This document shows positions 33,922 through 42,990 of a stretch of DNA of 64,000 bases, piece by piece. Each line of letters begins with the position of its first letter. Positions within the stretch are counted from its first letter, which is position 1. The position numbers and the translations under genes were made by a program. The stretch lies in assembly GCF_002161235.1 (NCBI RefSeq), contig NZ_NFHE01000006.1:51602-115601 (forward strand), read 5' to 3'. This stretch comes from Pseudoflavonifractor sp. An85 (GTDB taxonomy: Bacteria > Bacillota > Clostridia > Oscillospirales > Oscillospiraceae). The notes under the pieces are model-generated. The model was not told the DNA's origin. It saw only the letters and a list, made by a program, of their open reading frames with translations, and did no database searches.

Positions 33922-36687
33922 TTATAGTAGTTCTCCATAATGCCGCACATAGGCTTTTTTCAAGCTGGTGGCCAGGATCATGTAGAGCAGAATACAGGGA
34001 ATCAGGTAGGCAAAATAGGCTCCAGGCAAGGCCACAAATCCCAATGCAGCACCCAGCGGAGTAAACGGAATCACAGTGAGCACGGTAATTCCAGTCAAAG
34101 TCAGCAATGTCAGCGGCGCCGAAGCACGGCTCTGAATAAAGGGAAGCTTTGGGGTTCGGATCATATGGATAACCAAGGTCTGGCTCCACATGGACTCCAC
34201 AAACCACCCTGCCTGGAATAGGCCAATGTATTGTGCCTGCATCATGGCCAGTTCCGATCCGCTGAAATGGGCAGGCAGATCGTTGAACAACACCCCGCCC
34301 GAGACAAACACGGGACAGAAGACAAAGTACATAAAGAGATAAGTGGTAAAGTCAAAGATGGAGCTGGTAGGCCCGATCCACAGCATGAAGTTTCCAACAC
34401 TGGAAGCATCCCACTTTCTGGGCTTTGCAATAAACTCCTCATCCACGTTATCCCAGGGGATAGCGGTACAGGACAAGTCGTAAATCAGATTGAGGAAGAT
34501 CAGATGCACGCTCATCATGGGCAGGAAGGGCAACAGCGCAGAAGCAGCCAACACCGAGAACATATTCCCAAAGTTGGAGGAAGCCGTCATTTTGATGTAC
34601 TTGATCATGTTGGCATAGGTTTTGCGCCCCTCGATGATTCCCTGCTCCAATACCATCAGATCTTTTTCCAGCAGGATGATATCCGCGGATTCCTTGGCCA
34701 CGTCCACAGCTGTGTCCACCGAAATACCGATGTCCGCAGACTTCATGGCCGCGGCATCGTTGATACCATCCCCCATGAACCCAACGGTATGTCCATTCTC
34801 CCGCAGAATGGAGACCACGCGAGCCTTCTGCTCAGGAGTCAGCTTTGCAAAGACGTCGGTGGTTTCCGCAGCTTTGGCCAGCTCCTCATCACTCATGCGC
34901 TCCAAGTCAGAGCCTAGCAGCATATTGCGCAGCTTCAGCCCCACCTGTTTGCAGATGGTCCGGGTAACCTTGTCGTTGTCTCCGGTCAAGATTTTGGTAG
35001 TCACACCGTGAGCCTTTAACGCCCGGATGGCATCTGCGGTGGATTCCTTGGGCGGGTCTAAGAAAGCCAGATACCCCATCAATACCATATCGCACTCGTC
35101 TTTCACTCCAAAAGCCCCCACCGGAGACGGATTGCTCTTTTGGGCGATGGCCAATACACGGAATCCCTTATCATTGAGTTCATCCACAGTCTGGAGAATG
35201 CGGCCTCGCACCTCATCACTCAGAGGCTGCACTTCTCCTTCGTACTCCACATGGCTGCAAATGGAGAGCATTTCCTCCACAGCACCCTTGGTCACCATCT
35301 GGGTCTTTCCGTTCTTGTCCTGTACCACAGTGGTCAAGCGACGCCGGGTAAAGTCGAAGGGGATCTCATCCACTTTGACATAGTGTTCCGACAGATCCAC
35401 CAGCCGAGCATCCTCCGCTTCTGCCTCTTCGGTCTTATGGATAATGGCAAGATCCATCAGGTTTTTATATCCGGTCTGGAAGTAGCTGTTGAGATATGCA
35501 TGGCGGAGCACGCGCGTGTCATCTTTTCCATTGACATTGAGGTGATACTCCAACACCACTTGATCTTGGGTCAACGTGCCCGTTTTGTCGGTACACAGGA
35601 TATTCATGGCCCCAAAATTTTGAATGGAGTTGAGATTTTTTACGATGGTCTGCTTTTTACTCATGGATACTGCGCCCTTGGCCAGACAGGTGGTCACAAT
35701 CATAGGGAGCATTTCCGGGGTCAGTCCCACCGCAATGGAAATGCCAAACAAAAAAGCATCCAGCCAGTCTCCCTTGGTGATGCCATTGATAAAGAATACC
35801 AACGGCACCATCACCAGCATGAAACGGATCAATACCCAGGAAACTGCATTCACGCCCTTGGTAAAGCTGGTCTCCACCGCCTCTCCAGCCACAGCAGAGG
35901 CCATAGACCCAAAGAGTGTGTGGTCACCTACACAAACCACAACTGCCGTTGCACTGCCGGAAATTACATTGCTGCCCATAAAGGCCATGTTAGTGTAATC
36001 CGTCACGCTCTTTGCCGGTGCATTGACATGGGGTGTTTTCTCCACTGGCTCGCTTTCCCCCGTAAGGCTGGCCTGGCTGACAAACAGATCTTTTGCCTCT
36101 AAAATACGCACATCAGCGGGTATCATATCGCCAGCAGACAGATGTACAATATCTCCTACTACCAGGTCATCCATGGGAATCTCCACCTTTTCTTGCCGTC
36201 TCCGGGTAACTGTGCAGGTAGTGGTAATCATGGACAGTAGCTTTTCCGCTGCATTTCCGCTTCTGGATTCCTGAACGAACCGAAGGGTACCAGAAATCAG
36301 AACCATGGTGAGAATGATGACCACGGTCAGGCAATCAAAATCCTCTGGCGTACTTCCCAAAAGAGAAAAATAAGGGAGTACCATATCCGTTATGGTAGAT
36401 ACCACTGCTAAAAAAAACAGAATGGCCGTAAATGGATTGATGAATGCTCCAGCCAGCCGTTTGGCCAGTGATTTTTTCTTTTCATGGGTCACTTTGTTGC
36501 TGCCATATTCGCTGCGATTCACCACCACCATTTCCTCGTCCAGGCCACACAGGGCCGCTTGCAATCGGTTCATGACAGCTGTAATGGAATTGGTGGCTGC
36601 ATCTTGAATCCAACGGCTATATTGCTCACGGGCTATTGCTTTTTCCGTGTCCTGGCGAACCGCCATACGCTTTTCTTTCTGGTTCAT
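33922..36687 (-). CDS. mgtA: magnesium-translocating P-type ATPase (copy 1)
   Basis: A 921-residue P-IIIB ATPase that imports magnesium. Visible parts: cation ATPase N-terminus (to about 80), first membrane pair (about 84-135), the actuator TGES motif at 209-212, the transport-site TPEMLP (323-328), phosphorylation site DKTGTLT at 367-373, the nucleotide/hinge region with GDGINDA, and C-terminal membrane helices ending [15 protein letters not shown] 36687 follows GGAGG by eight bases; upstream in-frame codons lie in the leader. A 31-codon leader peptide precedes it and a 52-residue membrane protein gene follows. Second copy at 37452-40103. Confidence 0.93.
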   Translation of the reverse strand: MNQKEKRMAVRQDTEKAIAREQYSRWIQDAATNSITAVMNRLQAALCGLDEEMVVVNRSEYGSNKVTHEKKKSLAKRLAGAFINPFTAILFFLAVVSTITDMVLPYFSLLGSTPEDFDCLTVVIILTMVLISGTLRFVQESRSGNAAEKLLSMITTTCTVTRRRQEKVEIPMDDLVVGDIVHLSAGDMIPADVRILEAKDLFVSQASLTGESEPVEKTPHVNAPAKSVTDYTNMAFMGSNVISGSATAVVVCVGDHTLFGSMASAVAGEAVETSFTKGVNAVSWVLIRFMLVMVPLVFFINGITKGDWLDAFLFGISIAVGLTPEMLPMIVTTCLAKGAVSMSKKQTIVKNLNSIQNFGAMNILCTDKTGTLTQDQVVLEYHLNVNGKDDTRVLRHAYLNSYFQTGYKNLMDLAIIHKTEEAEAEDARLVDLSEHYVKVDEIPFDFTRRRLTTVVQDKNGKTQMVTKGAVEEMLSICSHVEYEGEVQPLSDEVRGRILQTVDELNDKGFRVLAIAQKSNPSPVGAFGVKDECDMVLMGYLAFLDPPKESTADAIRALKAHGVTTKILTGDNDKVTRTICKQVGLKLRNMLLGSDLERMSDEELAKAAETTDVFAKLTPEQKARVVSILRENGHTVGFMGDGINDAAAMKSADIGISVDTAVDVAKESADIILLEKDLMVLEQGIIEGRKTYANMIKYIKMTASSNFGNMFSVLAASALLPFLPMMSVHLIFLNLIYDLSCTAIPWDNVDEEFIAKPRKWDASSVGNFMLWIGPTSSIFDFTTYLFMYFVFCPVFVSGGVLFNDLPAHFSGSELAMMQAQYIGLFQAGWFVESMWSQTLVIHMIRTPKLPFIQSRASAPLTLLTLTGITVLTVIPFTPLGAALGFVALPGAYFAYLIPCILLYMILATSLKKAYVRHYGELL

Positions 36688-36710
36688 GGGTCTTACCTCC
36701 TTGCATAGAG

Positions 36711-36806
36711 TCAAGGCAAGTACAGACATAGGGAAAACATGCCACTCCACATTCCATATGCTGTAGGATGCCTATACGGATAACTGGGACTACCGTCGGA
36801 GTCCAT
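36711..36806 (-). CDS. 31-codon leader peptide upstream of mgtA
   Basis: A short reading frame beginning [14 protein letters not shown] and ending in a hydrophobic, Trp/Phe-containing stretch, with stop 23 bases before the mgtA ATG. The ribosome site is a perfect AGGAGG seven bases before the ATG (complement of 36814-36819), stronger than that of most genes here. The acidic, proline-spaced N-terminus resembles in style the enterobacterial MgtL leader (acidic and proline codons early), which couples magnesium level to mgtA expression. There is no direct sequence homology; a role as a magnesium-sensing leader is inference. A GGACT/AGTCC hairpin lies in codons 1-7. Confidence 0.65.
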   Translation of the reverse strand: MDSDGSPSYPYRHPTAYGMWSGMFSLCLYLP

Positions 36807-36866
36807 GTGCTCCCCTCCTCTCGTAATTTTGCATCAGCTTTTAGATTTCTCATCCTGTATCAGTAT

Positions 36867-36910
36867 AAAAAAATCGCAAGGAAAATCACATGGTCAAAAC
36901 CTTGCGATTT
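36867..36910 (-). terminator. terminator after the regulator gene, with duplicated 5' arm
   Basis: On the minus strand AAATCGCAAGG (36910-36900) pairs with CCTTGCGATTT (36881-36871) across an 18-base loop, followed by Ts to 36867. A second copy, AATCGCAAGG (36920-36911), lies directly before it with an 11-base period and could pair with the same 3' arm. It separates the regulator gene from the mgtA leader. Confidence 0.75.
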
Positions 36911-36920
36911 CCTTGCGATT
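36900..36920. repeat. tandem 11-bp direct repeat, possible regulator site
   Basis: CCTTGCGATTT (36900-36910) and CCTTGCGATT (36911-36920) on the plus strand, an exact direct repeat with 11-base period. OmpR/PhoB-type winged-helix proteins typically bind such tandem repeats, and one is encoded at 36937-37434. Binding is inference. Confidence 0.5.
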
Positions 36921-36936
36921 GGGCTAGAATTCCTTG

Positions 36937-37434
36937 CTATACTTTGTCGCTGAACTTATATCCGATCCCCCAGATGGTGAGAATATATTCCGGTGCATCT
37001 GGATTTGGCTCGATTTTCTTTCTCAGCTTTCGAATAAACGCCATAATATTGCTGTCATCCATAAGATAGTCGTTTTCCCACACAGCCTGATAAATTTGTT
37101 CCTTGGTAAACACTTCTCCGCGGTTGCGCGCCAAAAAATACAGGATATCAAACTCCTTGGGAGTCAGTGCAATCTCTACACCATCCCGCTGTACACTTCG
37201 CAACCTGGGATCAATGGAAAGCGTAGAACAGCGAATGACGGGATTGGAGGGCATGGGCGTATCCTGTTCGCCCATCTCCAGCATCAGGGACCTCATATTG
37301 CCGTCCACCAAGTCTGTGAGCCCTTCCAGCAGCTCTTTTACTGCCGGCGTATCTGGAGCGGAAAGCCGAAGCTTATCCGTTAACCACTGAGTCAAGGCGA
37401 AATCCAGAGCGATAAAACCAATTTTCTTCTTCAT
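36937..37434 (-). CDS. winged-helix regulator without receiver domain
   Basis: A 165-residue protein. The C-terminal part (about 70-165) is a clear OmpR/PhoB-type winged helix: LTPKEFDILYFLARNRGEVFTKEQIYQAVWE, then NIMAFIRKLRKKIE and ILTIWGIGYKF. The N-terminal 65 residues are not a phosphoacceptor receiver: no acidic cluster or phospho-Asp pattern, and it is too short. The start ATG 37434 has GGAGG eight bases upstream. It lies 17 bases after the mgtA copy 2 stop and before mgtA copy 1, so it probably controls both. The input signal must enter through the unknown N-terminal part. Confidence 0.85.
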   Translation of the reverse strand: MKKKIGFIALDFALTQWLTDKLRLSAPDTPAVKELLEGLTDLVDGNMRSLMLEMGEQDTPMPSNPVIRCSTLSIDPRLRSVQRDGVEIALTPKEFDILYFLARNRGEVFTKEQIYQAVWENDYLMDDSNIMAFIRKLRKKIEPNPDAPEYILTIWGIGYKFSDKV

Positions 37435-37451
37435 TCCAGATTCCTCCTTTC

Positions 37452-40103
37452 TCAAAGCAACTCACGGTATTTTTTTATGTACCAGCTCTTGGCCATAGTG
37501 ACCAACAGCAGATACGCCAAAACCACCACCACTAAGAAGATGAAATAGGTAAACGGCAATGCAGTCAACCCAATCAAATGTCCCATGGAAGTAAAGGTCA
37601 GCGCCGTAAAAAAGATAATTCCCAAGGTGGTTACCATCATCACAGGACGAGATGGTCTACTTTGCATCAGCGGCACTTTTGGTGTGCGAAGCAAATGTAA
37701 AATCAGCACCTGTGTCCACATAGATTCCAAAAACCATCCTGTTTGGAATAGAGCGATAAAGCGAAGCTGTTCATGTTCATTCAGCCCCCCAAAACTTCCA
37801 CCGCAAATCCAAGGACACAGCACGAAAAACAGATATCCAAATGTGACAACATCAAATAGTGAGCTGATGGGCCCGAAAAACCTCATAAAACGCTCCAAGG
37901 TACGTCCCGACCACTCCAACGGCTGCACACAAGTTTCTTGGTCTACATGATCCCAGGGCAGCACCAGACACAGCGTGTCGTAGAGGAGGTTCAACAGCAG
38001 AAGCTGAACGGATGTCATGGGAAAAAAGGGCAAAAATACGCTGGCAACGACAATGGAAAGGATGTTTCCAAAGTTGGAGGAAGCAGTAATTTTAATGTAT
38101 TTGGACACGTTGGCAAAAGCTTTGCGCCCCTCCTCAATGCCTGCTTCCAGTACATTCAGATCTTTTTTCAGCAGAATGACATCGGCGCCTTCCTTCACGG
38201 CATCGGCAGCTGTGTCCACCGAAATACCTACATCGGATGCCACAATGGCAGGCAAATCGTTCATGCCATCTCCCAAAAAACCTACTGTATGTCCATTTGC
38301 CTGCAACGTCTGCAACACCAGCACCTTTTGTTTGGGAGAAAGTTCTGCGAATACAGTTGTCCGCTCCACTCTCACCGGCAATTCATCCTCTGTCAAGCGC
38401 TCCAATTCTTCTCCGGTCAAAGTCTCTACTACATCAATTCCCAACCTGCGACATATGGAGACCGCCACGCTCTTTTGATCGCCAGTTAGTACGCGGATGC
38501 CCACGTGAAGGTTCTGTAGCTTTTCAATGGCATCCGCCGCTGTGCGCTTGGGTGCGTCAAAGAAGGCCAGGTATCCCAGGAGGATGAGGCCCTGCTCGTC
38601 TCCTTCCTCCATCCATTCCAGATCCAGGGGCTTGTACGCCACGGCTAAAACCTTCATGCCGTCTTCCAACATTTCATCCACGATTGTGTGTACGCTGGAG
38701 AGCCCATCTGCCCCCATGTCCCTGCGCACGCCCTTATATTCCACACCACTGCACCGCCGACACACAGCATCCACGCTGCCCTTGACTAGAAGTATGTTCT
38801 CCTCCCCGTGTTGCACCAAAATGCTGGCCAGCTTCCGCTCGTAGTCAAAAGGAAGCTCGTCCAGCTTTGGGTGCTGGGCTTCCAGGCTTTGAAAGTGCTC
38901 GCCGTGCCCCGGCATATCCTGGCATTTCAAAATGGCACTATCCAAGTGGTTCTTGACGCCGGTATGGTATCGACTGTTCAAATATGCGTAATCCAAGACT
39001 TCCTGACTTTCATTGCCCAAAACATCCATGTAATACTCCAGTGCAATTTGGTCGCCAGTTAATGTTCCGGTTTTATCCACGCAAAGGATATCCATGCTGC
39101 CAAAACCCTGCATGGCGTTGATGTTCTTGACGATCGTCTGTTTTTTACCCATAGCAGCGCTGCCTTTGGCCAGACAAGCGTTGATGACCATGGGGAGTAG
39201 TTCCGGAGTTAATCCGACTGCTACCGACAATGCAAACAGAAACGCTGATATCCAATTTCCTTTGGTGGCACCACTGGCCAGAAAAACAATGGGAATCAAA
39301 ATGGCCATGAATTGAATCAGAACCCGCGCAATGGAATTGGCTCCCTGGTCAAATCGGTCACTTTCCCTGGCCTCAGCTCGAGAGAACCCCCCGTAGACCG
39401 TGTCCTGACCCACAGCAAGCACAATTCCTTCACCGATACCTCCAACCACCGAAGACCCCATAAAGGCAAGATTCCGATATTCCGCATAAGAGTGTCGCTT
39501 TCCTGGTGAAAGAGGTTGGGATTGCTTTTCCAAAATGGTGCTTTCCCCTGTTAACACCGACTGAGACACAAACAGATCTTTGACCATGGTCAAACGAATG
39601 TCTGCCGGAACCCGATCTCCAGCAAAGAAGCGGACGGTATCTCCCACCACCAGTTCCGCGGACGAAACTTCCACCCACTCCCCATTGCGAAGGACCATGG
39701 CACGGGAAGCAATCATTTTTGTCAGGCGATCTGCCACGTGTTTAGCTCGCATCTCTTGGGTCAATCGAACCAATCCACTCACCAGCAACATGCTCAAAAT
39801 AATGGTCACAGTGGTCATGTTTCGACTGAAATTCGATGCAAGAAGTACGTCTGTCACAAAAGAAATTACAGCTAGCACCAATAAGATCATGGAAAATGGA
39901 TTGATAAATGCGCGCCGCACTCGGTAGAGCACCGTATTTGAGGCTCTTCCGGACAAGACATTTCTGCCATATCGACTCCGGCTTTCCTCTACTTGCTCAT
40001 CGGTATATCCCTGTTGGGAGACGTTCCATTCTTGGCGTAGCACGTCGATCTGTGTGTATGCGTAATCCAGAACTCTCGGATGAACGGACCGGTCTTCTTT
40101 CAC
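37452..40103 (-). CDS. mgtA: magnesium-translocating P-type ATPase (copy 2)
   Basis: An 883-residue P-IIIB ATPase clearly paralogous to copy 1 but well diverged. Motifs: TGES at 185-188, TPELLP near 299-304, DKTGTLT at 343-349, GDGMNDLPA in the hinge, and a C-terminal membrane domain ending KSWYIKKYRELL. Start GTG 40103 has GGAGGT seven bases upstream; an ATG at 40118 in frame actually contains that ribosome site, so the shorter form is favoured. It is followed by the regulator gene. Two diverged copies may differ in affinity or in regulation (inference). Confidence 0.92.
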   Translation of the reverse strand: MKEDRSVHPRVLDYAYTQIDVLRQEWNVSQQGYTDEQVEESRSRYGRNVLSGRASNTVLYRVRRAFINPFSMILLVLAVISFVTDVLLASNFSRNMTTVTIILSMLLVSGLVRLTQEMRAKHVADRLTKMIASRAMVLRNGEWVEVSSAELVVGDTVRFFAGDRVPADIRLTMVKDLFVSQSVLTGESTILEKQSQPLSPGKRHSYAEYRNLAFMGSSVVGGIGEGIVLAVGQDTVYGGFSRAEARESDRFDQGANSIARVLIQFMAILIPIVFLASGATKGNWISAFLFALSVAVGLTPELLPMVINACLAKGSAAMGKKQTIVKNINAMQGFGSMDILCVDKTGTLTGDQIALEYYMDVLGNESQEVLDYAYLNSRYHTGVKNHLDSAILKCQDMPGHGEHFQSLEAQHPKLDELPFDYERKLASILVQHGEENILLVKGSVDAVCRRCSGVEYKGVRRDMGADGLSSVHTIVDEMLEDGMKVLAVAYKPLDLEWMEEGDEQGLILLGYLAFFDAPKRTAADAIEKLQNLHVGIRVLTGDQKSVAVSICRRLGIDVVETLTGEELERLTEDELPVRVERTTVFAELSPKQKVLVLQTLQANGHTVGFLGDGMNDLPAIVASDVGISVDTAADAVKEGADVILLKKDLNVLEAGIEEGRKAFANVSKYIKITASSNFGNILSIVVASVFLPFFPMTSVQLLLLNLLYDTLCLVLPWDHVDQETCVQPLEWSGRTLERFMRFFGPISSLFDVVTFGYLFFVLCPWICGGSFGGLNEHEQLRFIALFQTGWFLESMWTQVLILHLLRTPKVPLMQSRPSRPVMMVTTLGIIFFTALTFTSMGHLIGLTALPFTYFIFLVVVVLAYLLLVTMAKSWYIKKYRELL

Positions 40104-40194
40104 TTGCCCCACCTCCATGTCGTCCTCTTATCTTACCATAGATTGCGCTTTTGGAAATCTTGCTTTTTCCTTGTTTCCTTTCATCCATGAACAA

Positions 40195-40232
40195 GAATAG
40201 CCTCAAGCCATCGCTGTGGCTTGAGGCTATTC
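40195..40232 (-). terminator. purB-pfkA operon terminator
   Basis: Perfect 16-bp stem GAATAGCCTCAAGCCA/TGGCTTGAGGCTATTC (40195-40210 with 40217-40232), 6-base loop. On the minus strand TTCTTGTT follows. It lies between pfkA and the mgtA copy 2 start region. Confidence 0.8.
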
Positions 40233-40258
40233 CTTTGTTGTATGTTGCTGTCGTAAAG

Positions 40259-41245
40259 TTAACCGTGAACACCGGTGAGGTCACGGAGCATGGACAGGCT
40301 GTTCTCATCGATAGCCTTCTTCATACCCAGGGCTTCGGTGATGTCGTAGTCCACAATATCATCCCCGTTCATGGCAACCACACGGCAAGTCTTGCCTTCG
40401 GCCAGAAGACGAACCGCGTGATAACCCATATTGGTAGCCACCATACGATCCCGGGAAGTGGGAGAGCCGCCGCGCTGGACGTGTCCCAACACAGTCACAC
40501 GGGTATCCAGAGCGGTATACTCCTTGATCTGCTGAGCCACGCCGTAACCGCCGCCGGGTACACCCTCGGCCACGATGACCATGAAGTGAGTGCGTCCACC
40601 CAAACGTGCCTGGCGAATAGGGGTGATGACATCCCGCTGGAAGTCCACCGGTTGCTCGGGCACCAGCACCACAGTGGCGCCGCAGGAGATACCAACAGCC
40701 ACAGCCAGGTGGCCTGCACGGTGGCCCATGACCTCCACCACAGAGCAGCGCTCGTGGGACTTCATAGTGTCGCGAAGCCGGTCAATGCTCTCCAGAGCGG
40801 TGTTGCAGGCGGTATCGTAACCGATGGTATAGGACGAACAAGCAATATCATTGTCAATGGTACCAGGAATGCCGATCACGGAAATACCGCTGTCAGCCAG
40901 AGTCAAAAGGCCACGGAAAGTACCGTCGCCACCGATGCCCACCAGAGCATCCAAGCCCAGCAGCTTGCAGGTGGCAAGGGCTTTGTTTCGACCGGCCTCC
41001 TCCTTGAACTCCAGGCTACGGGCGGAGTACAGAATGGTACCGCCGCGGCGGGAGATGTCGCTGACGCTCTCAAAGTCGAGACGGGCAAAGTCACCATTGA
41101 TCAAACCGTGATAGCCACGGCGAATACCAATGCACTCAATGCCCATGTGAAGAGAAGTTCGAACCACCGCTCGAATGGCGGCATTCATGCCGGGGGCATC
41201 CCCGCCACTGGTAAATACGCCGATACGATGCACTGCAGTATCCAT
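40259..41245 (-). CDS. pfkA: ATP-dependent 6-phosphofructokinase
   Basis: A 328-residue phosphofructokinase of the bacterial ATP type: IGVFTSGGDAPGMNAAIR at the N-terminus, GGDGTFRG (the Gly that marks ATP use), GTIDNDIACS with the catalytic Asp, and MGHRAGHLA. ATG 41245 has GGAGG seven bases upstream; a longer in-frame start at 41260 lies at that ribosome site. It follows purB by 39 bases on the same strand and shares its promoter. The window thus encodes both an ATP- and a pyrophosphate-type enzyme. Confidence 0.95.
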   Translation of the reverse strand: MDTAVHRIGVFTSGGDAPGMNAAIRAVVRTSLHMGIECIGIRRGYHGLINGDFARLDFESVSDISRRGGTILYSARSLEFKEEAGRNKALATCKLLGLDALVGIGGDGTFRGLLTLADSGISVIGIPGTIDNDIACSSYTIGYDTACNTALESIDRLRDTMKSHERCSVVEVMGHRAGHLAVAVGISCGATVVLVPEQPVDFQRDVITPIRQARLGGRTHFMVIVAEGVPGGGYGVAQQIKEYTALDTRVTVLGHVQRGGSPTSRDRMVATNMGYHAVRLLAEGKTCRVVAMNGDDIVDYDITEALGMKKAIDENSLSMLRDLTGVHG

Positions 41246-41284
41246 ATTGAGACCTCCCAAGATAGAAAGATTTGTATGAGTTGA

Positions 41285-42721
41285 TTAAACCTTCAGTTCC
41301 GTATGAACCCCAGTAATGGCCTGTGCGTGAGAGGCGAGGACAGGAGCCACAAACTCCGCAATAAAATCATCCACCTGCTGGGGACAGCGGCCGATGTAGC
41401 GGGAAGGCTCCATATGAGCCACCAGCTCCTCTCGGCTCATGCCAAAGAGGGGATCTTCGGCAATCAGGTCGATGAGGTTGTTGTTCAAGCCCAGATCCTT
41501 CACGTTGTGGCCGGCCTCCAAGGCATGTACACGAATGCGCTCGTGGAGTTCCTGACGGTCCCCACCCTTCTTCACAGCGTCCATCATGATGTTCTCACTG
41601 GCCATGAAGGGAAGTTCCTCCATAATGTGCTTTTCGATTACCTTCTCATGTACCACCAGACCGGCAGAAACATTCTCATAGATATTGAGAATGGCATCCA
41701 CAGCCAGGAACGCCTCAGGTACAGAAATGCGCTTGTTGGCGGAGTCGTCCAATGTGCGCTCAAACCACTGAGAAGCGGCAGTGACAATGGGGTTCATCAC
41801 GTCAGCCATCACATACCGTGACAGAGCACAGATGCGCTCACAGCGCATGGGGTTGCGCTTGTAGGGCATGGCAGAAGATCCAATCTGCTTGCTCTCAAAG
41901 GGCTCTTCCACTTCCTTGAGGTGACACAGCAGGCGCACATCAGTGGCAAACTTGCTGGCAGACTGGGCAATGCCGGCCAACGTGGAAAGAACCGCAGAAT
42001 CCACCTTACGGGAGTAGGTCTGACCAGACACAGGGACAGAGGCCTCAAAGCCCATCTCCTTGGCAATCCGACGATCCAGCTCCTTACACTTTTCGTGGTC
42101 ACCCTCAAACAGCTCCAGGAAGGAAGCCTGGGTACCAGTAGTACCCTTACAGCCCAGCAGCTTCAGGGTAGAAATGCGATACTCGATCTCATCCAGATCC
42201 ATCAGCAACTCATTCATCCACAGGGTAGCCCGCTTGCCCACCGTGACCAGCTGGGCAGCCTGGAAATGGGTGAAGCCCAGAGTGGGCAGAGCCTTATATT
42301 TGGTGGCGAAGTCGGACAGATTGGAGAGCACCCGCACCAGTTTGTCCCGGATCAGCATCAGGCCTTCCCGCATGATAATCACGTCGGTGTTGTCACCTAC
42401 ATAACAGCTGGTAGCACCCAGGTGAATGATGGGCATGGCCTTGGGACACAGCGTACCAAAGGTGTGGATGTGCGCCATGACATCGTGACGCAGCTCCTTT
42501 TCCTTTTGAGCGGCCAGCTCATAGTCGATATCGGTCAGATGAGCCTCCATCTCCTGAATTTGCTCCTGAGTGACGGGCAGGCCCAGCTCCATCTCAGCGC
42601 GGGCCAGTGCAACCCACAGCTTGCGCCACGTGGAAAACTTCTTGTCCGGCGAGAAGATGTACTGCATCTCATCGCTGGCATAGCGAGACGAGAGAGGACT
42701 TTCGTAAATAGATTTGTTCAC
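41285..42721 (-). CDS. purB: adenylosuccinate lyase
   Basis: PurB acts twice in purine synthesis, releasing fumarate from SAICAR and from adenylosuccinate. The 478-residue sequence has the fumarase-superfamily signature IGSSAMPYKRNPMRCE with the catalytic-loop serines, the LGATSCYVGDNTD motif and TVGKRATLW. Start is GTG 42721, with AAGGGGG upstream. It has a strong promoter about 110 bases upstream and is followed by pfkA. Length is in the range of the longer, human-like PurB group. Confidence 0.95.
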   Translation of the reverse strand: MNKSIYESPLSSRYASDEMQYIFSPDKKFSTWRKLWVALARAEMELGLPVTQEQIQEMEAHLTDIDYELAAQKEKELRHDVMAHIHTFGTLCPKAMPIIHLGATSCYVGDNTDVIIMREGLMLIRDKLVRVLSNLSDFATKYKALPTLGFTHFQAAQLVTVGKRATLWMNELLMDLDEIEYRISTLKLLGCKGTTGTQASFLELFEGDHEKCKELDRRIAKEMGFEASVPVSGQTYSRKVDSAVLSTLAGIAQSASKFATDVRLLCHLKEVEEPFESKQIGSSAMPYKRNPMRCERICALSRYVMADVMNPIVTAASQWFERTLDDSANKRISVPEAFLAVDAILNIYENVSAGLVVHEKVIEKHIMEELPFMASENIMMDAVKKGGDRQELHERIRVHALEAGHNVKDLGLNNNLIDLIAEDPLFGMSREELVAHMEPSRYIGRCPQQVDDFIAEFVAPVLASHAQAITGVHTELKV

Positions 42722-42828
42722 GGTGAAAAGAACCCCCTTATTGGATGTAAGCAGGGCGAAACTACGTTTTCCCCGCTTCTTTCAGGAACAAAAAACAGCA
42801 ATCATTTCAATGTCCCATAGATGATTGC

Positions 42829-42857
42829 ATTATAGCACAATTCGCCAATCGGGACAA
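42829..42857 (-). promoter_or_regulatory. SigA promoter of purB-pfkA
   Basis: On the minus strand TTGTCC (42857-42852), a 17-base spacer and a perfect TATAAT (42834-42829). Directly downstream, GCAATCAT and ATGATTGC form an inverted repeat spanning the probable transcription start, followed by TGTTTTTTG; this could be an operator or a weak attenuator. Confidence 0.8.
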
Positions 42858-42911
42858 GATGTCCATGGAAAAACGTTGGTTGGAGCGAAACATGTTCCTT
42901 TCCCTTCCCGC

Positions 42912-42977
42912 GAAAAACCTTCTGGTCATTGACATGTCATGGAGTGCCACAACATCAAATTTTCCAGAAGGTTTTTC
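42912..42977 (-). terminator. terminator of the yolD-like/polymerase operon
   Basis: A perfect 14-bp stem GAAAAACCTTCTGG/CCAGAAGGTTTTTC (42912-42925 with 42964-42977) with a 38-base loop, placed just after the YolD-like stop. The T-run is within the stem end. Loop size is unusually large. Confidence 0.6.
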
Positions 42978-42990
42978 ACAATATACGATT

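Noticed and set aside
36626..36853. 75-codon minus-strand frame (MRNLKADAKL...) across the mgtA start
   Set aside because: It has no good ribosome site, runs out of frame into mgtA and overlaps the better-supported 31-codon leader. It might be a second leader start, but nothing supports it.
36688..36866. M-box (ykoK) magnesium riboswitch upstream of mgtA
   Set aside because: I could not find the conserved M-box core in the leader, and the space is taken by the leader peptide. A covariance-model search would settle it.
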